A stretch of DNA of 64,000 bases, taken from assembly GCA_900660155.1 (NCBI GenBank), contig CABFPE010000720.1, forward strand, positions 40,558 through 104,557. Reading direction: 5' to 3'. Below, piece by piece: positions 46,408-57,852 of the stretch; the first letter of the stretch is position 1, and every line of letters starts with the position of its first letter. The notes under the pieces were generated by a model that was not told where the DNA came from, did not search any database, and saw only the letters and a list, made by a program, of their open reading frames with translations. Both the position numbers and the translations under genes were made by a program. This stretch comes from Hofstenia miamia. Lineage: Eukaryota > Xenacoelomorpha > Acoela > Hofsteniidae.

Positions 46408-46675
46408 TAAAATTATAATATATTTCAGTGTTTGTACATTTATTAGATAAAAATCTGTGTGATTAATAAAAGTTCGTTCCATGAATTTCCTAAGAATATT
46501 TTTCTTTTCATTCACTTGAGATTTTTTTGATGGTTATTTAAAATTTTTGGGTGAATCTCATCTCATATATTTATGAACAAATTTTAATCTTAAATTATAA
46601 AAGCATGTTGCTAATATATTGATTTGTCTTTAGTGACTTCATATTAACCTTAAATCTGTCTGACGATTTTTGTAA
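46408..46675. other. 3' flank of the MFS gene
   Basis: Contains the AATAAA at 46465-46470; otherwise featureless and AT-rich. Confidence 0.5.
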
Positions 46676-46945
46676 AAAAATTCTAAAAGTTTATGACTCA
46701 AAAAACTATTAGCGCTATACTCGATTTGAAAGCACCACGTGATAGAGGAAAGTGACTTCTTTTTTTCGCGACCCGGCTCCGCCCCATCGAGGCGTGCCGT
46801 TAAGCGAAGTCTCCGGTCGCAGGTGTCTTCAGCCTTGCGACCTCTGATTTTGCACACGACACGCCTCAATGTGTTTGGAGTATTTTACACATATCAAGAA
46901 ACGCACAAAGTTCTTTGTTGCTTCCATTGGCTCAAAACTTTATAA
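46676..46945 (+). repeat. Dispersed LTR-like repeat, copy 1
   Basis: It shares order and sequence with 62660-62935: actcaaaaaactattagcgc, GATTTGAAAGCAcCAC, a GGCGTGCC block, AAGAAACgCACAAAG and TTTGTTGCTTCCAT-GGCTCA followed by a TATAA stretch. It is much more GC-rich than its surroundings. It could be a solo-LTR fragment; identity as a repeat is certain, class is inferred. Confidence 0.6.
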
Positions 46946-47936
46946 ATAATTGAAAATTATACAATTTTTTTCCAACTGTCGAAATGTTCATAGAAAAAAT
47001 TGTTAAGCTTTTGAACGATTTCAGCCACAGCAATACGAATTAATAGACATTTCTAACATTGCATTAAAGAATGTACCCCAATAGACCTTCTCATGAATCA
47101 AGATTTTCAAATTTGCTAATATGCTTGGAGACAATTTCTTGTAAATGTGGAAAAATACGTAGTTTGTTTTTTAAAATGAACGATTGGCAGTTTAAGTTTA
47201 AGGAAAACGTAGTGTATGAATGATTACTTTGTTGGAAAGCCCTAAATAATTTTGCCCCGACACACCTAGCAGAAATGCTTGTTAATGTCCACCTTACAAT
47301 TCATTAGTAGTTCAAAATAGCTGTTCTAAAAAGTTTTATATCAGTATTTGACGAAATACTGCAATCACGTGAAATTATTAGCTTTATGTCCTTTTTTAAG
47401 AAAGTATAATTTGTCATGATATGGTTTTGTTGTAATAGCACACTTAGAGTATTTTGTATTTAGTGAGCTATAGAAATATTACAGAATTGCAACTGGGTTG
47501 CAGAGTGACCTGTTTTTGAGAAAGTTGTTGTTCTATTTTAGTGGCTAAAGGCATCAAAAGCAGCCCAAGGTTTGAGCGCCAACAATGTATGAGTTTGCCT
47601 GAGCTCTATCGTTTCTAGTGATTATATCAAATATTTATTTTAATCATTTTTACTAATTGCTTCAGCTAAGATTCATATTATGAATTTAATTGCAAAAATT
47701 GGTTATATTTTTCAATTTAAACTCCATTGAATTTTATTAAAAATTTTGATTTGGATTTTGACTAAAAAAAATTCAAATAAAAACTCCCGACAGCATTAAT
47801 TAAGGCACACATTGCATTTATGTAATTCAATGTTTGCATAATTCATTTTATTGACACGAGCTCTTTTGTGTACACATATTTCCCTATCGCTTGTTTATTG
47901 AATAAGTATGACCTGGTTGACTCGTTAACAATTGCT
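46946..47936. other. Intron sequence, no gene seen
   Basis: AT-rich, no recognised feature. Confidence 0.5.
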
Positions 47937-49132
47937 TGACTCCGTTTCAACTATCATATATTATTATTATTATTATTATTATTATTTCATTACTTCTCAC
48001 AGCTTCTGCCTATACCTTGTTTGTCTCTCTGATTCCATCCTACTTTTCTTTCCTTCACTCTCAGTTTTTATCTTCTTTAGCTCCTTAGTGACCTCTAGTA
48101 GGGATCCTCTAGGTGTTCTACTACATATTCCTTTAGCCCTAGTGCTCCTGCTTCTACAGTTTCTTCCACACTTAGCAGCCCTTTCCCTCCTTTATGCCTT
48201 GCCATGTTCAGCCTATCTACATCTCCATTTAAGTTGAATGCTCTCTCTGCTGTTAGTATCTTCCTTGTCTCCCTGTCTAATTCTCTCAGTTCATTCTTGT
48301 TCCATCTAACTATTCCTGCCAAATATCTCAACATGGTATCGCCCACGTATTAATTGCCTTTATGCTGTTCTGCCCATTGCTACAATTCTCCACTACTTGA
48401 AATCACAGAAGTTAGCAATTTTCAAGTTGTTGGCAGACAAATTGGCCTGTATCAGAAATATCCTTCCCACTACCATCCACTCTGGGCACCCACTCACCAC
48501 ACACGCCTCCAATGCTACAGCTAGTCTCTCATAAACACTTGTGAACTTCTTCAGCCAATACCGATGTACCTCATCTCTGCCTGGCGCCTTCCAGTTCTTC
48601 ATCTTCTTTAGAGCCTCCTTCAGCTTTGCAGTTGTGATTACTTCTTCTTCTTCCCTAAATTCCTTCTGCATCTGCACACTCTCTATCTCTGGTCCTGCAC
48701 TTCCCCAAATATTCTCCCAGAATCTACTGCATCCTCACCTACTTTAGCTGTAGCCTTTTCCCCTGCAACTAGTTCTTAGTAGAATCTTCATTCTTGGGTC
48801 TCAAACTTCATATTTTCTCTTGCCTGCTTTGCCCTTGCCCTATATTTTCTCAGTTTCTCAGCTTCTGCAACTAATCTCTACTTCTATAGTCTTCCCCTTA
48901 CCTACCCTGCACCTGTCCTGTACTGCCTTCTTACGTTTCTTACTTTAAAAAATTCAATTTTTCTAGTAAATCAATTTCTTTTTATGAAAGTTGAAACACA
49001 ATTTTTTATTTGTTATCCGGGATATTACTTTCTTATTTGAAAACTTTTTTGAATTCAATAATGATATATAGGAATAATTTATGAGAAAAATCAATTATAA
49101 ACTTCAAAGCCGTGGTTTTAAGAATTATTATC
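47937..49132. repeat. 1.2-kb direct repeat, copy 1
   Basis: Every feature recurs 1197 bases downstream, with no differences noticed. A (TTA)n microsatellite lies at 47958-47986. The minus strand carries the LINE fragment described separately. The copies are separated by a single N at 49133, which suggests an assembly join of two versions of one locus. Confidence 0.9.
48095..48960 (-). mobile_element. Internally deleted LINE fragment, copy 1
   Basis: On the minus strand (48960 to 48095), LRKYRARAKQARENMKFETQ is followed by LKKMKNWKAPGRDEVHRYWL and PEWMVVGRIFLIQ. This is the start of a non-LTR reverse transcriptase. The core (motifs A to E) is missing. After it come MLRYLAGIVRWNKNELREL, DRETRKILTAERAF and ARHKGGKGLLSVEETV, typical of the C-terminal region of the same element type. 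So the copy is deleted from RT fingers to thumb. Confidence 0.75.
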
Positions 49133-49133
49133 N

Positions 49134-50329
49134 TGACTCCGTTTCAACTATCATATATTATTATTATTATTATTATTATTATTTCATTACTTCTCACAGC
49201 TTCTGCCTATACCTTGTTTGTCTCTCTGATTCCATCCTACTTTTCTTTCCTTCACTCTCAGTTTTTATCTTCTTTAGCTCCTTAGTGACCTCTAGTAGGG
49301 ATCCTCTAGGTGTTCTACTACATATTCCTTTAGCCCTAGTGCTCCTGCTTCTACAGTTTCTTCCACACTTAGCAGCCCTTTCCCTCCTTTATGCCTTGCC
49401 ATGTTCAGCCTATCTACATCTCCATTTAAGTTGAATGCTCTCTCTGCTGTTAGTATCTTCCTTGTCTCCCTGTCTAATTCTCTCAGTTCATTCTTGTTCC
49501 ATCTAACTATTCCTGCCAAATATCTCAACATGGTATCGCCCACGTATTAATTGCCTTTATGCTGTTCTGCCCATTGCTACAATTCTCCACTACTTGAAAT
49601 CACAGAAGTTAGCAATTTTCAAGTTGTTGGCAGACAAATTGGCCTGTATCAGAAATATCCTTCCCACTACCATCCACTCTGGGCACCCACTCACCACACA
49701 CGCCTCCAATGCTACAGCTAGTCTCTCATAAACACTTGTGAACTTCTTCAGCCAATACCGATGTACCTCATCTCTGCCTGGCGCCTTCCAGTTCTTCATC
49801 TTCTTTAGAGCCTCCTTCAGCTTTGCAGTTGTGATTACTTCTTCTTCTTCCCTAAATTCCTTCTGCATCTGCACACTCTCTATCTCTGGTCCTGCACTTC
49901 CCCAAATATTCTCCCAGAATCTACTGCATCCTCACCTACTTTAGCTGTAGCCTTTTCCCCTGCAACTAGTTCTTAGTAGAATCTTCATTCTTGGGTCTCA
50001 AACTTCATATTTTCTCTTGCCTGCTTTGCCCTTGCCCTATATTTTCTCAGTTTCTCAGCTTCTGCAACTAATCTCTACTTCTATAGTCTTCCCCTTACCT
50101 ACCCTGCACCTGTCCTGTACTGCCTTCTTACGTTTCTTACTTTAAAAAATTCAATTTTTCTAGTAAATCAATTTCTTTTTATGAAAGTTGAAACACAATT
50201 TTTTATTTGTTATCCGGGATATTACTTTCTTATTTGAAAACTTTTTTGAATTCAATAATGATATATAGGAATAATTTATGAGAAAAATCAATTATAAACT
50301 TCAAAGCCGTGGTTTTAAGAATTATTATC
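49134..50329. repeat. 1.2-kb direct repeat, copy 2
   Basis: Second copy of 47937-49132, beginning tgactccgtt directly after the N at 49133. The flank after 50329 is unique, so this copy connects to the right-hand sequence. Confidence 0.9.
49292..50157 (-). mobile_element. Internally deleted LINE fragment, copy 2
   Basis: Same as the fragment at 48095-48960, shifted by 1197 bases: RT finger sequence (WKAPGRDEVHRYW), missing core, then the LRYLAGIVRW and KGGKGLLSVEE C-terminal blocks. Confidence 0.75.
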
Positions 50330-50339
50330 CTCGAACAAC

Positions 50340-52300
50340 AACAAATAATCACTCTATATTCGAGGCCTGTATGCCCGGTACTGCCCTACCCCAGCTTATA
50401 CGTTTTGCTCAAATTACACAATATCATCGCTGACCATATCTCAAAGAACTTAGCAATTATGCACTACAATCTAATCATAAGAAGCTTATTTCAACGTCGT
50501 CTTAGTCTCATTCAAGTCTCTGATCATTTCCTTCTTTCACCGCCCTCTATCAATTTCACTCTTCTTGTGCATGATTGCACCCACCTATTTGACAAAGGTC
50601 TCTCAGTCTTGTTCTATGTACCTACTTTCACACAGACTCAACTCTCTCACTTCAATATGGTTTCTTGCATCACCCCACATTTTCCTACGCTAAAGCACTA
50701 TCCTACAACACAAGTCGTACTCTACTGTCAATACTGTCCTCTATTCCAAAGAGCAAAGTAAGCTTTTGGCAACCACTTTTTTATTTACTTAACAATTTAT
50801 TAAAATTGAACAATAATGAAATTCCGATAAATAAAATGCATGCAATAGTTGAATGTGATTATCTGGTCCTAAATTTCTGAGGTGGTATAAGTATCGTACG
50901 CCAAAAGCCATTTTTTGTATCCTTTTTAGGAGAAAATGATCAAATTTTTAATCTTTGTCAATATCAACATCTAAATATGTGTTTAATCTGAATGCTGTTA
51001 ACAGTTAATTCGATGTCTTTTGTTATTTATCTTACAAAATTCGGGGAAAATATAATGAATTGCGTTTTTTTATTTTTAATTGATTGGATGTAAAATAATA
51101 GCTAGGAAGATTTTTAATATCATTTTGAAAAATTTTTGTGGCCCTAAATGCATTATTATCTGTATTTATAAAGCAAGTATCGTCACGAAATTTATATTTA
51201 ACTATGATTTACATGCTCAATAATGTCATTTACATATATTGCAAATATAATTGGTCCTAGTACCGTGCCTTGAAGCACTCTTCGATCATATTATTCATTA
51301 ATATCCGTTGTTTTCTGTTTTCTAAAAAACTCGTAAGCAATTTGCTATTCAACTTTATTTTGGGATTTATTTGAGGATATTTTTTCAGTTATTGAACTAA
51401 TTGCATTACTTGTATTATACTTAGCACGGAAACTATATCGTTTAGATGATAAAATATAATCAGATGGAAGGCATTGATTGATTTGAATGTGCAGTATTTT
51501 TTCAATTAATTTACTAAAAAGGTGCGTTATTGAGATTGGCCTCTAGCTTTTTCGGTAAAAGGGGATCTCCATTTTGATACAAAGATGTTATATCTGATTT
51601 TTTTATTACCTCCCGAAATTCGTTTTCAACTATACATCGATTAAATGAATATGAAAAAAAATTCTTAATAATAAAGTATGGTATATGAGTGGAACCTGAA
51701 GATTTAATACCCTTTAAATTTTGAACAATAGTTTCTAACTCTTTTAAGGTAGATAGTCTAATTTGAAACGTTGACTTTCGGATAGAAGAGTTTTATAAAA
51801 ATTTAAGTTATCTAATTTCTTAAATGTCTAACTTAAATTATTTAGTATCCTTTTTTTATCTGTAAATTTTTTATTATCAATATAAATTTCTGAACTGTCA
51901 CTATTAAACCCATCTGATTTTCCAATGAAACGGTTTAAAAATTTCCAATTTTTTTAGAAGAATTTATTTTTCAAAAAAAAATTTAATGTTTTGCGCGAGG
52001 GTTCTTTTATTAATTGCCTTGATTTTTCGTAATTAATCAAATTTATTTCGGTCGAATTAGCTTTAGCTAGCTTAAAGATTTTTTGGTTTATCTTGACGTT
52101 ACTATTAATTTTGCCGTCTTTTCTTGTTAATGACCCGGCGAGTTTTTAGTGGTGCTACTTTGGTTAGCGCTTGATTGATCTGTGCCGCAATGTAATTTAA
52201 CATGTGGGAACCAGAGTTTAGAGTAAAAATATAGACGAATGGAAAATTTTTAAGTAGATTTTCCATGATCTCAACTGAATAGTTTTTGAACATAAAATAC
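50340..52300 (-). mobile_element. LINE (jockey/CR1-like) remnant on the minus strand
   Basis: From right to left on the minus strand: LTKVAPLKTRRVINKKRR (the linker between endonuclease and RT, about 52105-52180), then FFRKQ...DINE (about 51300). Next comes VLQGTVLGPIIFAIYVNDII (RT motif B and following helix, about 51225-51285), then FRLNTYLDVDIDK (about 50950). C-terminal LINE-like pieces extend to about 50340. Many stops. Plus-strand frames at 50309-50880 are antisense shadows. Confidence 0.65.
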
Positions 52301-53565
52301 TAAAAGATCACGAATCTCGTGGGAATTTGGGTGTATCAATTATTTTATGAGACCCCATGAATCTATTACTAAATACCCCAACCATTTTTGCGATTAAATA
52401 GAGGGTAGAATAAATAGATTAAATTTGGTAGAATATGTTCTTTGATGTGTCGATGACACATTTTGGTGAAGAAGATCTATTTTTAATCCTAGTGCATCAA
52501 ATGCAGACACTGGTGAAGATGTACTCTTCCTTTTAAAATCTTATTCCTAGGTAAATAAGTTGTTTGATGTCCTCGTAATATTTGGGATCAAAAATGACTA
52601 TCCGATTATCGATATGGCCCCAGTTAGTGAGAATAAACATTTGATATGGTGTAACAAAGTATTGCAGAACATTTGACATTAAAATGGTGCAATGGGTAAT
52701 TCCATTATAGTTTGATTAGGTTCTAATGGATTATTTTATGAATTCTTCTTTATAAGCTTTCATTTCTTTGATTTTCTATGTTTTCTTTATCAGCAATAGT
52801 TTTTGTATTGATTTATTATTTTCTTTTGTAAGTTGTATTCAAGTTCATTTTATTATTTTATATAGTCACGCTTTTGTTGTAAAATCTTTTTTTCTTTATT
52901 GATTTCATCTCCAAGATTAACTAGTTCCCAATATTCATCCTAATATTACTTTAGAAAATGATTTTGACCCACATATTTGGAGATTTATGACATTTTGTTG
53001 CTTATATATTAAAATACAGAGCACTTTTCTGTGTTTATATGTTGTGCTTAAAAAGTTTCATTAAAGTTTTTGTTTCAGTTTTCCTTACCTTATTTTCAAA
53101 TAGAAAGTCATAATTAAATAGTTGCAATTGAATCTTTAGCAATTTAATTTTTATCACAATTATCTACAGGAATGTATAAAACCATATTTGTACATTGTAT
53201 GTATATTTTCTATGGAACGTTGTAATATGACTGTGAAATATAGATTGCTGATATGTCATGTCGAATTTATCATAAAATATGAATTAATAAACATAATCAA
53301 TCATTTGTATAATACCTAACATTGGTCTAGCAAACAAATATTGAAGTGTTTTTCGCAAAAGGATCATATATATGGACTCAATTTTCACGGCTGGGATTGA
53401 GCCTAAATTTTCTGACCATCGTGAGGCTAGCGTTCTGCGGCCAAACAATTTTCTTCGCCGTAGCTGAGCGTACAAAATAAATTTTACCTTCGGTGGCCGT
53501 AGCCTGTCGTTTGCCGTGATTTTACTACTATTAAGTGAAATCTGCACTTTATTTATGTATATATA
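52301..53565. other. No gene assigned; possibly the 5' part of the LINE
   Basis: Coding-like fragments on the minus strand (52400-52700) could be the decayed endonuclease half of the element at 50340-52300, but no motif is clear. The minus-strand frame at 53284-53826 has no domain and overlaps the mariner-like element. Confidence 0.35.
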
Positions 53566-54436
53566 CAGGGTGGGGCAGAGCAATTTGCTTATTTGAATTA
53601 GCCTTCCTGAAGTGTGATTTGCGCCGATAACTTTAAGGAAGGGCTTAATCGAGAGAGCGAACTGTAAAGGTTTGTTTTGTATGATGAGCCGCATTAATTT
53701 ATTTTCTTGTTGCCTTGCAGTAGTAATGGAATGGACGAACGTGAAACATGCTTTTGCTGTTGAACCATATTTTTTCTGTGGGAAATCAATAATCGCCACA
53801 CAGCGTGCATTTCGTCTGCACTTCAACGTTGCACCTCGTGGCCGTGTTCCAGGACGACAATCAATCGTTTCGTGGATGAAGAACTTCAGGGAAAATGAAA
53901 GGACAGTTTCGGTGACATCTGAGCTTTACGTGAAGATGTCACAGGATTTCTTCCAGCCTAATCTGAACGAGATGGCTTGGAAAATTGTTGGTTCCAGCAA
54001 GATGGGGCAACTGCACATGTATCAAGAGCATCCATGGTTGTCTTGAATGAAGCCTTTCTTGGGCACGTGATCTCTTTGAGGGGCGATCTTCAGTGGCCAG
54101 CAAGGTCCCCTGATCTTGCGCCTTGCGATTATTTCTTGTCTAAAGTCCGTCGTGTACCGTGACAGACCCAACAACCTGAACCATCTAAAGAATAACATTC
54201 GTGAAGCTGCCGCCAAAATTCCAATTGAAGTGTCGGAAAGAGTCAACATCAATTTCTGGAAACGACTGACACAATGTATTGACAATAACGGACGTCATTT
54301 GCCTGATATCATATTTATAACTGGCAAATTCTAAAATGTACTTGTTTTTGATTATGATGTTACAAAATTTATTTGTATATATTCATTACTTTTGTTATAA
54401 TATATGTTTCAAATAAGCAAGTTCATCTGCCTCACC

Positions 54437-54439
<3 letters not shown>
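53566..54439 (+). mobile_element. Mariner/IS630-like transposon, internally deleted
   Basis: The left terminus CAGGGTGGGGCAGAGCAATT and the right terminus, reverse-complemented as CAGGGTGAGGCAGATGAACT, are inverted repeats that both continue to GCTTATTTGAA. TA flanks both ends. The transposase starts MEWTNVKHAFAVEPYFFCGK (53726), with RGRVPGRQSIVSWMKNFREN, the N-terminal helix-turn-helix. It jumps to WFQQDGATAHVSRASMVVLN and WPARSPDLAPCDYFL, the DDE core end, and to RVNINFWKRLTQCIDNNGRH. The middle of the protein is missing and frames shift, so the copy is non-autonomous. Confidence 0.88.

Positions 54440-54469
<30 letters not shown>
54440..54469. repeat. (TA)n microsatellite
   Basis: TA run beginning at the right target site of the mariner-like element, consistent with insertion into a pre-existing TA repeat. 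Confidence 0.85.
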
Positions 54470-54470
<1 letters not shown>

Positions 54471-54599
54471 TCAATTTCAATTAATGTACTTCCTGGCCTA
54501 ACCCCCGAGAAGTTTAATTGCTAGGTAGTTGTTGACTTGGCCACATCACGGGTCGACGCTTTTCTAAGATTTGTCATGTATGCTGACAGCTGAAAAATA

Positions 54600-55310
54600 T
54601 GAAAATAACTGTATACATTATTTTTTCATGGATTTTGGAAGGCACACGTGTTGCAGAACTGTACCTGCGTGTTCAGCCAAAATATATGATGGTTGACAAT
54701 CTAATGTCCTCAATTAAGGTTGCTGTCATCAAATATCAAAGTTGTCAATATTTAACAGAGTTGAAATTCCATCAGATCTTGTTATTACTCCCACCCTTAA
54801 TCCTGGAAATGATACATATGACAATGGCCTATATCATGTCACGAGTAGAAAATACCGTTTCACTGCTATACTGAAAGGAAAGAAGATGGACATTTATTCG
54901 GAATTGCATGTCAAATTACGAAAATGTCAAGCAGGATCGCCTGCAGTTGAGAGATGTTCGTCTATGTTGAGAAAACTATTGGTCTATGACAAATGTTAAC
55001 CACAAAATATATGGAAATTTATGTACAGTTATTTTAATTTAGTGAAGCAGTTGACTTATTATTATTTTAAGAGTTTTTGCATTTGTTTTATATCTTGTTC
55101 TCAGTAATAGAAAAACGTTTTATCCTGCTTAAATAGATCATTTGAAAAATATGATAGTCATATTATGTCAAAAAATAAGGCTATATTTTGTTTTTTTTAA
55201 ATTTTTTAAACTCATATTTCATATTGAACAATATATTATCCGGTATCCGGTAAATTATCCAGTGTCTAGTAGGCAAATTATCCGGTATATTCATTTCACT
55301 ATCCAAACGT
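54600..55310 (+). mobile_element. hAT transposase C-terminus with CCGGAT-rich element end
   Basis: The frame at 54742-54999 ends KLRKCQAGSPAVERCSSMLR-KLLVYDK, the 'C..VER.FS.L..LL..DR' dimerisation motif of hAT transposases. At 55225-55310, the reverse complement contains ccggataccggataatatat and ggatagtgaa, the same as the left end of the non-autonomous element at 3826. The two therefore seem to belong to one family. The terminal bases here have diverged. Confidence 0.55.
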
Positions 55311-55339
55311 AATTTGTGAAGATTATCAGAGGAAGCTAA

Positions 55340-56565
55340 TTGTCTTATTGTTTTTTTTGCGATTTTTGGGAAAGAAAATCCTGTTTGTGATCATGTTAAT
55401 AATGCAAAGCATCAAAAAGATGTTGAATTGAAACAAAGAGAAACCAGAATTTCTGTTTTATCAAACTTTGGTCAAGTCCCTGATAGTTTTTCTCACAATT
55501 TGACTGATGCCTGGCTTGACGCAGGACTTCCTTTAGATGCTTTTACCAACGAAAGCTTCGAACGTTTTTAGAGACTAACTTCCAGCGAACGTTACATTGT
55601 TCAAATACTCTACATTATAATTACGCTTCGAAAGTCTATACACAAAAGTTTCATAAATTGAAAGATATTGCTGGAAAGTATTTTACAGGGCTTTTGACAA
55701 AGCATATTACTGTGTTGACAAATACTATATAATTCTTGCTTTCTGATACCCGTTAATCAACCTTATTTACTGGATATTACCCTGGATTATCGAGCAGCCA
55801 TTGTTAAACAAAAAATTTTATCTTGATAACTATGAAAAATTGAGTCTATTTTTGAGCGACGGTGTGACTTACAATATTTCTGCATGTCAATCATTGCAAA
55901 GTACTTTTTCAAACATGATCCATTTTACTTGGGTTTCACACATGTTGAACCGGATTGCAGCAGAAATTTTGGATAATCAGTCAAAGTCCACCGTACGAGT
56001 GCTTACCACACAGCTGACAGAAATGTCATTCGTGAGCATCAATGGAAAACTTTTAACAATTTAGCCAATGAAATCTTTACCATTCCTGTTGATACGCGCT
56101 GAACATGGTTACTCTGTATTTCGTTTATCACAAAAAATTGGGAGATATTGAAAGAATTTTTAGCAGGCCAAGGAGACGAATATTCAAAAGTTGCCTTTAT
56201 CCTTATGAATGACAGCGAGGTTAAGAGAAATTGGATTGATGGACGGCTTGCTATTTTGGAGTCGGAAAAATATTTTTGCGTCCGGAAGGCAAAAACTGGT
56301 AGACGCAGAAATGTGTGGAAGTCCTATTGGAAAGAGGCACTTGAAAAATTTAAAAACGTCACAGGAATTAGCAGTGGTCTCACAGCAGCCATTAAGAAAT
56401 CGCAGGGGTTTGAAGTCAAAAACCCTGCAGAAATTAGAATTTTTGTGCATGAGAAGTGCACAACTGCTGATGTGGAACGACTTTTTTCCATCGTTAAAAA
56501 ATTATTTGGATTAGACCCAAATATGTTAGAAGAAACTATGCAAAAACTGATTTTTGGTTAATATA
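55340..56565 (+). mobile_element. Second hAT transposase remnant (CGGBP1-like type)
   Basis: Broken plus-strand frames in order: HVNNAKHQKDVELKQRETR, LTDAWLDAGLPLDAFTNESF, a central LSLFLSDGVTYNISACQSLQ, MIHFTWVSHMLNRIAAEI, then LLCISFITKNWEILKEFLAG and finally CTTADVERLFSIVKKLFGLD. This series matches hAT transposases related to CGG-triplet-binding protein 1, including the 'H..CLAH..NR..E' block. Several stops make it a pseudogene. Confidence 0.7.
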
Positions 56566-56579
56566 ATAATAACCTTTAA

Positions 56580-56774
56580 CCCTTTGGCTGCCATATGCGA
56601 CTCAAGGCGAACAATAACATTTTGATCTCGACCAGTCAATTCGATTTAGTCTAAGGGATATACTAAAATTTCCGAATAGTCGATTTAATCAATTACCACT
56701 AAATATAGGTTTGATATTAATATTATCCTGTCTGCATACTCTGCTTGCATAAATAGGCGGTGGCAGTCAAAGAG
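56580..56774. mobile_element. piggyBac-like MITE
   Basis: The left end is TTAA followed by CCCTTTGGCTGCCATATGCG. The right end, reverse-complemented, is TGAACTCTTTGACTGCCACC. CCCTTTG...TGCC after a TTAA target is typical of piggyBac ends. The right target is altered to TTCA. Only 195 bp and no coding sequence. Confidence 0.55.
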
Positions 56775-57279
56775 TTCAATTGAAAATAAAAGTGTTCTGC
56801 CCAAAAAATCGTTTTTCTTACCGAAAACTGAGTTTATCCGCTGAATTCAGTGCCGATAACGCATATTTAAGTTTCTAATCACAATCAAACACAATGGAAT
56901 GCATAAATCGTTTGTTCTTCGTTATCTCAAAATATTTCATTAATCTAAACATTTTTAAGGCATGAATATCTGATGACTTATTAATTATAGACTTCGGGAA
57001 ATACACTAGTATTTATTGAAAACTAGAACAGCCAAATGTGTCAAAAGCGACTCTAACTAAAATTTTGTTTACTTCCACGTGCATTCGTTAAAAACAACAA
57101 CAGGTATATGCACCACCGAATATACTGATTATCCATTTGAATTTGCACGTGTAATATTTTTTCATTCTTTTACATAATGTTCTATTTTGAAATTCTGTAT
57201 GAAAAAGAATCATAAGGATTAGTGGCCTTTCTATTGTTAAGGATTTCAACAAAATGAAAGATTTTAATTTAATATTTAG

Positions 57280-57420
57280 GTCCAAGCTGGCTATTATTCC
57301 CCAACATCCATTTCTTTTCAATGACTCTGTGCGTGCCAATGTTGATCCATTCGCTTTATATTCTGATGAAGAAATTTGGAATGCACTGTGCAGAGTCCAT
57401 ATCAGTGAAGTGATTCGCGA
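57280..57420 (+). CDS. ABCC-type ABC transporter, exon f (NBD2 Q-loop)
   Basis: Acceptor aatatttag|G supplies the third base of the arginine codon begun at 15820. It encodes SKLAIIPQHPFLFNDSVRAN, with the Q-loop glutamine, then VDPFALYSDEEIWNALCRVH and ISEVIRE. This matches the ABCC NBD2 '..IPQ.P.LF.G..R.NLDPF......E.W.AL' region residue for residue in spacing. The donor is GCGA|gtaatt, phase 2, continued at 57750. Confidence 0.92.
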
Positions 57421-57749
57421 GTAATTTTTTCAATATACTACGAAAAAGATAAGTAGTATTGCATCTATACTAGTTTTTTACCATAACCAACGTGAAGCCA
57501 GTCATGCTGAACTTGTTTAATTGAAATCGAAGTTGACTTACGCAATATTCATCGAATATCATCTTTGTTTTTTCCAATTGTTTGATCAATTTTCCAAAAC
57601 CAATTAAATTAATATGTTTAATCAAATCAATAAATCATTATTAGTTTTTTTCAGAGGGAATGTAATAGTAAAAAATCTAATAAGTTTGACACTGAAAAAC
57701 TCTTAAGTCATTTTCGTTGTTTACTGAATAGAAGATCATTATTCTTTAG

Positions 57750-57852
57750 ATTGGGTGGATTATCGTATTGTGTTGGTGAAGAAGGTCGAAATATTTCTAT
57801 TGGTCAGCGTCAGCTTTTGTGCTTAGCACGAGTTCTTCTAAAAGATTGTAAG
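57750..57852 (+). CDS. ABCC-type ABC transporter, exon g (NBD2 signature)
   Basis: Acceptor attctttag|A completes a glutamate codon. The exon reads LGGLSYCVGEEGRNISIGQR, then QLLCLARVLLKDCK. The ABC signature is NISIGQRQ, the C-terminal-half variant in which ABCC proteins have 'SVGQRQ'. The donor is AAG|gtaagt, phase 0. Confidence 0.93.

Larger units (their letters stand above)
15821..57279 (+). other. 41.5-kb intron of the ABC transporter gene, with nested genes
   Basis: The donor CAG|gtaaca (15821) and acceptor atatttag|G (57278-57279) are in matching phase 2. Protein sequence across the join (LPLREYR then SKLAIIPQHPFLF) follows the family order Walker A, D-loop spacing, Q-loop. The intron contains two sense-strand intronless genes, one broken antisense gene and many transposons. 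An assembly misjoin cannot be excluded from sequence alone, but phase and domain order argue for one gene. Confidence 0.8.

Noticed and set aside
47932-49944. Plus-strand frames of 68-117 codons in the duplicated 1.2-kb segment
   Set aside because: Antisense of the LINE fragment on the minus strand; one also crosses the N.
50309-50880. Plus-strand 150-aa and 71-aa frames
   Set aside because: They lie opposite the C-terminal part of the minus-strand LINE remnant and show no domain.
53284-53826. 180-aa minus-strand frame
   Set aside because: Overlaps the mariner-like transposase antisense, crosses the element border and has no domain.
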